Assembly: GCA_001510575.1 (NCBI GenBank)
Contig: LNGK01000002.1
Span: forward strand, 2,902,144-2,966,143
From: Knoxdaviesia capensis
Taxonomy: Eukaryota > Ascomycota > Sordariomycetes > Microascales > Gondwanamycetaceae
DNA length: 64,000 nucleotides
Direction: 5' to 3'
A program made the position numbers and the translations under genes. Shown piece by piece: positions 55,431 through 64,000 of the stretch. Within the stretch, counting starts at the first letter, position 1. Every line of letters starts with the position of its first letter. Under the pieces are notes generated by a model, which was not told where the DNA came from, searched no databases, and saw only the letters and a list, made by a program, of their open reading frames with translations.

Positions 55431-57757
55431 CGAGACGGCGCCCGAAGGGGGCCGGCGATGAAGGAAAGAGGAACAACGAAAGCGAAAGGGAAATGTGGCT
55501 CGAATAAGGCGACCACGAGGAACCGAATTGGAGAAGAGAAGATGAAAATAGGCGAGAAGAAACGCGGCACGAAAGAATACGGGAAGATATCAGACGAAAG
55601 ATAATGAGGGGAAAACGCGAATGACGCGGGGAAAGTGGCAGCACAAACTTTGCGATGACCAGATATCCGCAGAGACTTTCAAGGATTTACGGCGCAAGTA
55701 ACGACTGGAGTATGCGACAAAGACGGGACGGCAACACAAAATTGGAGTCTAGGCTACGCCAATGGGACCGATCGCTTTGAGGATAGGAACTTTCGTGGAC
55801 TGCGAGGTATATCGCGGAGGCCGGCCAAGTCGGGAAATATGCGGCGGACGAATCTTGGAATATCGCCAGGCGCAAACAAGATTGCACAGCCGGCCAGGGA
55901 AGCTCGAAAGAAGTCGATGGCCGAGAAAAGTAACACAATGCGAGAACGATACTTCAATATCACTAAAGAAAGGCCACGAGAGCAAAGCAGGGGCTGCCGA
56001 CCGTTGAAAGAGATACCGAGGCGACCTGGAGAGTGAGGAAAAGCAAAGGAAAAGGCCACAGCGGATTAACGAGATTTGTGACGTTGGAGAATAATCGCCA
56101 AGCGCTGTAGACGCGAAGTTCAAACTGGAAGGTGCGGCGGGTGAAGGGACGGAGGAAGTCGCGATAAGATTATCGATAACCAAGTTTGCCTCCTCTCAAA
56201 TATATGGACGCTTGAGAGCTTCAAAGGGGTTTGCGCAAGAGGAAGAAGGCTGCTATTGTCAGTTGTGTATGTGTGTTTTATATGGATCGATCGGAGAAGA
56301 AAACGAGAGAGGCGGTCGGAGAAATATAAGTCGAAGGCGCGGGCCCCGCAATCCGAGAGACGTGAGAGAGACCAAGAGAGAAAAGGCGAAACACTGAATG
56401 GTCTAGAAATTAAGGGAAACAACAAAAGAGAGACAGGAAAACAAGAGGTGGACGTCAGTTTCAGTATCAGGAGATGGTGCGAGAATGGGCGAAGGGTGAT
56501 TTCATAGAAAATGTCTTGTGCTTTTTATTTTTCGTGCTGTATGTTTGGGTTGGTTTGGAGAAGAGGTTGACCAGGGTGCCAGAGATTTTTTTCGTCCCTT
56601 TCTCTATCTGACGGGGCTTTAAGACGAGGCTAAACTGGTTGTGGAGGCCCTGCGTCGGTGGTAAACTTGGTGATTATGTAGTTGTGTGGTAGTGGTGGGA
56701 GGGCCGGGTTGAGGGGTGTGTGCTACTCTGCCATGCAACAGACTGAGCAGGTTGGATTCATAAGGGACTTACCAACAACTGTATGCATACAGGATATTTA
56801 CAGGTATGTACAAACGCCGCAGATTTATCTTGGTCGCTGCTTCAGCCACAATCGGAGAAACTCCGCGAAGACCGAGAGGTATAAAAGAGAAGGTAGAAAT
56901 CCAGGTGAGAACCCCGGGGTTGCGAACTGGGATGTGGGTGTTGGAATGGCGGGAGGTAAGTAGATTAGCGGGGGTATGATGAGATGGCTGGGGCTATCGA
57001 TAGACACCAGGTCAGCTTGCTGGATGGAAGAACAGTGTGGCACAAGGTTTTGTGAAGACAACTGATTCTTGAGGGACTGACGGATGGAAAAGGAGGACGG
57101 AAAGTGAACGTGAGATATGAATCTGATTCAGCGAACTTGATCATACAGAGGAGATACCGAGCATAAAGATAAGACTGGACTCAGAGATGATTTTAGTCCT
57201 AATCACGACGTGAACTGCCAAGGCGGTGATGGAAAGCAAAACTGAAGGAAAATGGCGAGAAAAAAATGCTAAATAATCACTAAGACGAAGCTTTCTTATC
57301 CAGCCAATAGGAGTTCCACGGCAGATTGTCGGCTGAACGAGCACTGTGCATCACGTGTGATAAGGGAGGTCACCGCCATTGAGGCCGAAATCTGCAGTGC
57401 GAGGAGGCGTGAAGATATCACCACAATCAGACAAGACGTGTTGTACCGGATACAGGATCACACATTTTAGAGGGAGTAGACGAGCCGTATAGCTGAGTAA
57501 ACAAGGTTTCTGGCGCCTGGTTTACGGTAATGGGGAGTGATTCATATGCGCAGTTACCTAGAAACACCGGGTGGACACATGAGAACATACTTGGGAAGGG
57601 GGGGGGGGNNNNNGGAGGCTGACAGTAATGGACTCATGGAAAGAGAGAGAGAGAGAGGATAGTGCAGGCACCGAAACAAGGTATATGTTCCAGGTGCACG
57701 TTCACATCAACCATGAAAACATAAACATGAACAAGACTGGTACATTGCGTTCCTCCG
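55431..57757. other. Upstream region of HSF1 and 3' region of CWC27
   Basis: About 2.3 kb without a recognisable gene. From 55431 to about 56450 the HSF1 strand is pyrimidine-rich and carries several upstream ORFs, the largest 144 codons. An 11-G run at 57598-57608 is followed by the 5-N gap (57609-57613). A (GA)n tract lies at about 57641-57656. Confidence 0.45.
57609..57613. other. Assembly gap (5 N) in a poly-G run
   Basis: Five undetermined bases follow eleven G residues, so the true length of this homopolymer is unknown. It is non-coding, downstream of CWC27. Confidence 0.99.
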
Positions 57758-59584
57758 CTACCGCGCCCCGCGACCCACTAAGCCAGATGCCCGCGCCATC
57801 TGCGCATTCCGGGCGGCGTCCCGGCCCTGGTCCCACGCGCGGCCGGACCGCCCAGCCCGAGCGTCGCGCTCCGCCCGTTTCTCCTCCTGCAGGGTGCGCG
57901 CACGCTCGCGCGGGTCAATCACCACCAGCTCCTCCTCGGCCTTGCGGCGGTTCGACAGGTCCTTGCCCAGCCGGTCGGCCTTGAAGCTCAGCGCGTGCGA
58001 CATCCAGCCCACATCCGTGTCGTCGGTGCCTTCGGCGCCCGCGCCGCCGGGTGTGTCCCATGCGCGGCAGCTCTGGCAGTTCGGGATAAAGTGGAGGTCG
58101 CACACATCTTCGGCCTCGTCATCGTCGTCAGCGCCGCCATCCTCCGTAGGACCTTTGTCTGCGTCGTCAGTGGGTTCTGCGTCTGTTTTGATTTCGTCGC
58201 GGGTGGCAGATTCCTCCTCCTCGACCTGGACTAGGGCTGACCCAGTGCTGCCTTTTTCGGGCGCAGCCTGCAACAGTTTGGACTGGAAGGCCTGAAGCTG
58301 TTTCATGGCCAAACTTTCGTCCTTTTCAGATAACTGAACGCGGCCACGCTTCCGGCCACGGGAAGACGTCACTGGAATCATCTCCTCCAAGGGTGACTTT
58401 TTGGTGTTTCTCCTGCCTTCTCCATGACCATCGGTTTCACCAAGCCCCTCCGTCTCATTTTTGATAGAAGCCTTGAGTGCTGCGATTTGCTCTCTGGTTT
58501 CTTCCAGAGCGGACTTCTTCTTTCTCCTAGGCTCCTCTGGAACACCTGCATCCGTAGATGGATCCCTTCTTCTCCGGTGGCTCTCCTCCTCGGCATCGCT
58601 GCCTTGGTCGCGTTTACGGGTAGAGGAAAGACTTCGCCGCCGGTCCTCTTCAAGATCCGGTTGAGGAGGCGATGGCGATCGGAGGGGGTTCGCGTTTGAA
58701 GGCTGGGGCTTGCTACTCTTCTGTGCATCTTTACGTGACTTGCGCGAAGTCGGATCTCCTGCGCCGTCGGCATCATCAAGGTCGGCCACAATCCGCGTAT
58801 CGAACTTGGGTTTCTTTATGACTGGCGCATCGCCACCAGCATCGTCATCTCCGTCACCTTCGTCGTCACCGAAGCTGAGGAGCTGCTTTCCCGGCTTGCG
58901 CTTCGTCTTCTTTTTCCGATCAGCGACCAGTGTCGTGGTTCTCTGCGCGGACACCTGCACCTTCCTCTTTTCGCGCTTCACCATGTCCTCAAACGGGTTG
59001 ACTAGAATCTCCACCCGCGTGATCTTTGCGGGGTACACTGGCCGCTCGGATGATGTGTCGACCTCGGCCTCTCCCAGCTTGATTAGATTGTATATGGTAT
59101 CGCCAGCTACGCGTCCAAACATGGTGTTCTTTCCCGTTAACTCATCGGCCTTGTCGAGTGTGAAGAAGAACTGGCTGAGGTTGGAATCGCGCTGGCTGTC
59201 GTTAGCCATGCCGACAAGACCGCGGCGGTTGAACTTGAGCCGCGAGTGGAACTCATCCTTGAAGCCGACTCCAGTGGGGCCGGCGTTGGAGCCGCGTCGC
59301 TCCTCCATCGGCCACGGATCGAGCTCGCCGCTTAACGCGCCGCCATCGTAGATCGATTCTCCGCCATGGCCGGTTCCGCTGGGGTCACCGCCTTGGAGAA
59401 TGAATCCCGGAACGAGACGGTGGAAGATGGTGTTGTCGTAATAGCCATCGAGACTGAGTTGTAGGAAGTTTCGGCACGTGAGAGGGACCTGTTTCGCAAA
59501 GAGCTCGACGAAGATTTCGCCTTGTGTGGTATGGATGATGACCGAGCCGGTCGGCTGGGGCTCGAGGTTGTAAATGGCGGACAT
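57758..59584 (-). CDS. CWC27: Spliceosome-associated cyclophilin CWC27
   Basis: Cwc27 is a cyclophilin-fold protein of the activated spliceosome with weak or no isomerase activity. The gene is intronless, 608 residues. ATG 59584 was chosen because MSAIYNLEPQPTGSVIIHTT is the usual start; an upstream in-frame Met would add an unrelated 32-residue lead. The cyclophilin domain is residues 8 to about 200: YYDNTIFHRLVPGFILQGGD, FKDEFHSRLKFNRRGLVGMA, SQFFFTLDKADELTGKNTMF. A loop of about 25 residues containing ELDPWPMEERRGSNAGPTG sits between GESIYDGG and the FKDEF motif; I recall a similar loop in Sordariomycete homologues. The rest is charged, Lys/Arg/Asp/Glu-rich and probably disordered. Confidence 0.93.
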   Translation of the reverse strand: MSAIYNLEPQPTGSVIIHTTQGEIFVELFAKQVPLTCRNFLQLSLDGYYDNTIFHRLVPGFILQGGDPSGTGHGGESIYDGGALSGELDPWPMEERRGSNAGPTGVGFKDEFHSRLKFNRRGLVGMANDSQRDSNLSQFFFTLDKADELTGKNTMFGRVAGDTIYNLIKLGEAEVDTSSERPVYPAKITRVEILVNPFEDMVKREKRKVQVSAQRTTTLVADRKKKTKRKPGKQLLSFGDDEGDGDDDAGGDAPVIKKPKFDTRIVADLDDADGAGDPTSRKSRKDAQKSSKPQPSNANPLRSPSPPQPDLEEDRRRSLSSTRKRDQGSDAEEESHRRRRDPSTDAGVPEEPRRKKKSALEETREQIAALKASIKNETEGLGETDGHGEGRRNTKKSPLEEMIPVTSSRGRKRGRVQLSEKDESLAMKQLQAFQSKLLQAAPEKGSTGSALVQVEEEESATRDEIKTDAEPTDDADKGPTEDGGADDDDEAEDVCDLHFIPNCQSCRAWDTPGGAGAEGTDDTDVGWMSHALSFKADRLGKDLSNRRKAEEELVVIDPRERARTLQEEKRAERDARAGRSGRAWDQGRDAARNAQMARASGLVGRGAR

Positions 59585-61826
59585 GACTGAGGGTTCTCCC
59601 GGAGGGTTGCGGGAGAGGAGAAAATGGACTTGGGAAAGTGAAGAATGTTGGGTGAGAGTAGGAGTGAGGTCAAACACCACACCGTTGAACAGGCCAGGAA
59701 TTTTTGCAACAACAAACGCCAGGATAAATATCGGTAGAATACCTCCTTATGGCTCTTAGGGTTGGGGCGGATTGCTTAGGGGTGGTGTTTAGTGGTGCGG
59801 CTCTGTAGAGCCCACTAAATTTGCGTGCCGTTCAGTGTGTCCGGCAAAATTCAGGCATCATTTCTACCGCAGCCTTTTGCCGCTCTTGTTAACATTCCAG
59901 CCCAATTGCTTTCGCTTTGTGACAATTTGGGCGACTGCATCGACTTCTCTGAAACTCCAGACACAAGAAGCTAGATGAACGCATACAGTTGACCCGACGC
60001 CTATATTAGGTCTCGGAGTGCAAATCCACAGGGATACTGCTCCACCGAAGCCTTGACTGATAGTGGCTGGATGCTGTGGCTGATCACTAAACTGACAGAC
60101 GCGAATCTGCAACTTTATGTGGTTGAACAGGGAGCCTCAACCACCCCCCAATTACGTCAATTTTTCGTTTGCATAACACTCTGATCCGCAGCCCCGGTTA
60201 CCTGCGATTCCCTTGCAAACCGCCTGGACCACCAAAGGGCCGGCTGGTATTGGCATGCAGCAAGCCGGATGTGTATGCACAACAAACGAACGTATCGTAG
60301 GCCCCATCCGGGTTATTGAGCCTCACCGCAAAGTGCAAGTGCGGTTACATGAATATGTACTCGCAGCGGCAAAGCACAGAAAATAGCATGACCACATAAT
60401 GAGCAAAGTGTGATGGAAGGACGCACCTAAAAAAGAGTCGACGTAAGGCCGTGGTCTTTCACATGGAAGGACCGCCATGCCAGATTGTGCCTTCCCACGA
60501 TGAAGTAGGGTTTGCAAGCCCGGACGCACAACTTATCCTTCCTTCGGTCTGAGATGAATGGGAAGGGGCTCAATCACGTGAACATGCTTCGCTCACTGCT
60601 TCGTGAAATCTCACGAAGCTATAAAGTCTTTCGTGATCTCTCTCGTCCTGAAAGTTCATGTTCGATCATCACCGGAATTTGCCTCCAAGAACTCGACAAA
60701 CCAATACGAACCAAAAACCCAGCATATGCCTAAAAGCAGCCAACCCAACCACTAAAGCCGTCCCTGGATACCTATCGCCCGCCCACTATCCCTGCCCTGC
60801 TTCTAGGCGAAACCGGCCGTCTTCAGCCAGCTTTCTCGGTCTATCTCGAGGACCCTTTCTGGCGTGATTCACTGATTCGCGCCTCTCCCAACAATCCTAC
60901 CTACGCCCGGAACCCCACCACGACTCCTGCATTCCGACCCAATTCCCTGACTTCTTCATTTATTTACGTCGGAATCGCCTTTCTCCACTCTGGCTGCTGT
61001 GTGTATCTCTCCGTTTCAAGGGTAGTTACTGATTAATCCTCGCCGTCTCTTCAGGGTTCTGCTTCTGGACGCCAGAGACGGACGCCTTTCATATACTTGC
61101 CCTTGGAGAAGAAGAGAAAAAAAAAATTGATCTCCCGTGGCCGTTTCTGGTGTTCCATTGTCTTTCGGGAACCGCTTCTCTCAACCGGCTGTGAAGCTCG
61201 GGCCCTTTTACCTGCTACTCGACAAGGACTACGAACCTGTACTACGAGCGATTATAACTGATCTCGGCTTCTTTTTAATCCTCTCGCCTCTTTATGGCTC
61301 GTGTCCCTCCACACCTCCCCCGCGGATCCTTTCCTGAAAATCCTCAAGCTCACTTGACTTCCGCCATACCCAGTTTTTGCAGCAGGCTGTGAAAAAAGCG
61401 AGAAAAAAGAATTTAGTCTGGTTGAAGCTGTCTAGTGTGGTGCCTCTAGGAATTTATCCTCCATTCACTTCTTTTCTTCGTGGCGTTTGTGCTTGACTTA
61501 GTCTCCAATTCTATTTTCTTGTGCATCAACCTTACAGTGATCTCCGTTCCTTCCACCCCTCACTTACCTACATCTCTTCTTCTTCGTCTTCGTCCTCTTC
61601 TTCCACTGTTTCTTTCTCTTCCTTCACTCTGGCCGGTCTAATTACCATCCATATCTTTTCTTACCCGATCACAGATTTCCTGGGACCTGCCAATACCCTT
61701 CAGCCTTCCGAGCTTGCTCCTTTTCGTGTCGCGCTAGCTCCCAGAAGTTCCAAGCTGTCCCGTTTTCTGTCATCCGTTTGCTTCCCTCCTTATCATCTCT
61801 AAGAAACCCGTCTTTCTCTTTCAATC
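59585..61826. other. 2.2-kb divergent intergenic region CWC27 / GH63 gene
   Basis: No gene was recognised. A TTAGGGTTGGGG motif lies at about 59757-59768, about 170 bp from the CWC27 start. From about 61020 to 61826 the plus strand is CT-rich, including TCTTCTTCGTCTTCG-type runs near 61575-61615, and looks like a long leader of the GH63 gene. Confidence 0.45.
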
Positions 61827-64000
61827 ATGGTCTTTGTTGACGGGGTCGAACACCTCACCAAAGAGGAAGAACGCCTTCGTGAAGACACAACCCGCAAGAG
61901 ATACTGGAAAAAATGGGGTCCTTACCTTGCTGAGCGTCAGTGGGCCACAGGTACAGTTCAGAACCTCTCTCTACGATCTCTGGTTGCTTCTGCAAACGCC
62001 GTCCTGAGCATCAACTTCTAACTAACTTGACATCAATCTAGTCCGAGAAGATTACAGCCCAGATGGCGATGCTTGGAGTCGTATGTACAAATCCCCCTCC
62101 TCGATTCTATTAGATTCTCTCGTCCGTAGACTGCTTGACTCGAGGGGTTTGGACTGAGGCGTACATGTCTCACTCTTGTCACACGTCAAGTCATCATTAT
62201 CACCCCTCATGGCACTCCTCTCTCTGGGACTGTGCCAGCCTGATAGATAATTTTTGAGCTCTAACTTACCCTCTTGACTTCTGCCAAATGAAGATTTCAC
62301 CCACAATGACGCAAGATCGAGAGCTTATCGCTGGGGTGAGGACGGCATTGCTGGAGTCTGCGATACTCATGGTCTGCAGAACATTGCGTTTGCCTTCTGG
62401 AACGGAAAAGAGTAAGCTATGAATGCCTAATAGCCGTGGCAAGCTGCATGTTCCCTCTTGGGTTTCCTCTTGCTAACATGACCCTTTCTTGTTAACCAAC
62501 AGCGAATTCTTGAAGGAGCGACTCTTCGGGCTCTCCAATCCCCAGGGAAACCACGGTGAGAGCTTGAAAGAAGCTCATTTCCATGTTGATAACACTCCTG
62601 TAAGCTTTATTCTTGCTCCCAATTCCTGTTACTGCCGTTTTCTGCCGTGAACCGTCTTTTTGCGCGGCTCTGCCAATCCTTACCAAATTGTGGCACTGGA
62701 CAGAAAAACCCCCGCGACGGTCCCAGACGCCACGAATGATTTTCTAACAAAATTTTGTCTCTAGACGGTAAATCCCCGCCAATGCTGAGCACTTCAACTA
62801 CGGTTTCATGCAACCCAATCATTGAGCCGCAAGGTTGCAGAAAAAGAGTAGATTTATCTAGGTGGACGTTCTGCTAACAGGGTTAAATCCCTTATTCCTT
62901 CCAGCACTCTTACATGAAGTTCCTCTACAAGTATCCTCAGGAAGCGTTTCCCTACGAGGATCTTATTCAGGAGAATGCGAAGCGAGGCAAGGGAGACCAG
63001 GAGTATCAACTCATTGACACCGGTATCTTCGACGACAACAAGTACTGGGATATCTTCATCGAAACCGCCAAGGACTCTGACGACCCCGACGAGCTCCTCT
63101 TTCGTGTAACTGCCTGGAATCGTGGCCCCGAAGCGGCTTCTCTGCACATTCTCCCTCATTTGTGGTTCCGCAACAGCTGGGCATGGGGCCGTGAAACTGC
63201 CGATAAGAAGCCGTCGGTCCGCTTCCACGATGAATCAATGGCCCGCGCATACCATCCGTCTCTGGGCGAGTCCTTTTTTCTTCTCTCCCCCTCCCCTGGA
63301 GTTGGCGGATCGGAAGACGATGTTCTGCCTGAGATGCTATATACCCATAACGATACCAACGTGAATCTGCTCTATGGCCAGGAGAACCCCCAGCCGTACG
63401 TCAAAGATGCTTTCCACCGCTACGTTGTCAACGGCGAGAAGGATGCTGTGAATCCCAATGAAGAGGGTACTAAGTGTGCTGCGTGGTTCAAGTTTGAGTC
63501 GGTGAGCCCTGGAGAGTGTGCCGGTAAGATATCCACGTTTCCTCCCTACGGTAGCGGACATTGATTAAACTAATATGAATGTCTCCTTCCAGTCGTTCGT
63601 TTCCGCCTAACTAAGCGCAACGAGGCATATCTCGACGAGGAGCTGTTCGATAACATGCTTGATCTCCGAAAGAGCGAGGCGGATGACTTCTATTCTTGGC
63701 TCAGCCCCTATGTCATGACCCCGGACGCCCGCAACATCCAACGCCAGGCATTCTCGGGCATGATGTGGTGCAAGCAACACTATTACTTCATCTGGGACGA
63801 ATGGGCCCACGGAGATCCATCCAACCCACCCCCCCCGCCTAGCCGCGCTGCCGTTCGAAACGCGAATTGGAAACATATGCACTGCGACGATATTTTGTCC
63901 ATGCCGGATTCATGGGAGTATCCGTTCTTTGCTGCGTGGGACAGTGCCTTCCACTGCATTGTGCTGGCCATGATTGACCCGGACTTTGCAAAGAAGCAGC
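61827..64000 (+). CDS. GH63-family (YMR196W-like) glucosidase-related protein, 5' part
   Basis: Cytosolic-looking member of the glycoside hydrolase 63 superfamily, like yeast YMR196W, whose substrate is not settled; no signal peptide is visible. Exons read are 61827-61950, 62042-62080, 62294-62411, 62503-62599, 62765-62767, 62905-63523 and 63593 to beyond 64000. The protein starts MVFVDGVEHLTKEEERLRED. Family stretches are RKRYWKKWGPYLAERQWATV, AYRWGEDGIAGVCD, NGKDEFLKERLFGL, NHGESLKEAHFH, DNTPTHSYMKFLYKYPQ and PYFRNSW-like LWFRNSWAWGRE. The (alpha/alpha)6 catalytic part begins near MPDSWEYPFFAAWDSAFHC at the right edge. Exon 5 is only three bases (ACG). Every other junction is canonical and in frame. 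The C-terminal half is outside the window. Confidence 0.9.
62765..62767 (+). other. Predicted 3-nt micro-exon (ACG, Thr)
   Basis: ACG lies between acceptor TGTCTCTAG (branch site TTCTAAC upstream) and donor GTAAAT. The next intron has branch site TGCTAAC and acceptor TTCCAG. It adds the Thr of NTPTHSYMK. Confidence 0.6.

Overview
This window is nuclear DNA of a filamentous ascomycete (Pezizomycotina). The genes are GC-rich in coding sequence and broken by short GT-AG introns (about 50-170 nt) with CTAAC/CTAAT-type branch sites. The proteins are fungal: a Set3C SNT1 homologue, an SPX-VTC protein, Nic96, HSF1, and a YMR196W-type GH63 protein. The RPS0 C-terminal half and an extra loop in CWC27 look most like Sordariomycetes or Leotiomycetes to me, but that placement is from memory and is not proven. 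No rRNA, convincing tRNA, transposon, CRISPR array or bacterial-type operon was found. One 5-base N gap is present.

Layout, left to right: NOP58 (-, 3' part outside the window) shares a head-to-head promoter with VMA6 (+). MRPS28 (-) and RPS0 (+) form a second divergent pair. An accessory-looking stretch (7.3-11.1 kb) holds a secreted GH5 glycanase (+) and an intronless zinc-less MDR oxidoreductase (+) with an in-frame stop just before its expected last strand. Dihydroorotase (-, ten exons) is divergent from a VTC2/3-type polyphosphate protein (+). A conserved protein of unknown function (+), an FGGY sugar kinase (+) and NIC96 (+) follow. The very large SNT1 corepressor (-) is convergent with NIC96. 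After a 5.5 kb gap come deoxyhypusine synthase (+), a PPIL3-type cyclophilin (-), an arrestin-domain protein (+), HSF1 (-), the spliceosomal cyclophilin CWC27 (-), and the 5' part of a GH63-family protein (+) that runs off the right edge.

Most genes are housekeeping: ribosome biogenesis and translation (NOP58, RPS0, MRPS28, DYS1), vacuole acidification and polyphosphate (VMA6, VTC), pyrimidine synthesis, nuclear pores, chromatin and stress transcription. They do not form one pathway cluster. Regulatory genes (SNT1, arrestin, HSF1) and the GH63 gene have long pyrimidine-rich upstream stretches of 0.8-2 kb.

The most unusual features are at RNA level. These are a predicted 3-nt micro-exon (62765-62767), a 5-nt coding exon followed by a 7-nt exon in the FGGY kinase, 13- and 27-nt exons in dihydroorotase, and two genes with in-frame protein-like sequence after the first stop codon (MDR enzyme and HSF1). 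Telomere-like TTAGGG/CCCTAA motifs recur in non-coding DNA across the window. All exon models were read by eye from splice signals, reading frame and family knowledge; none has transcript support here.
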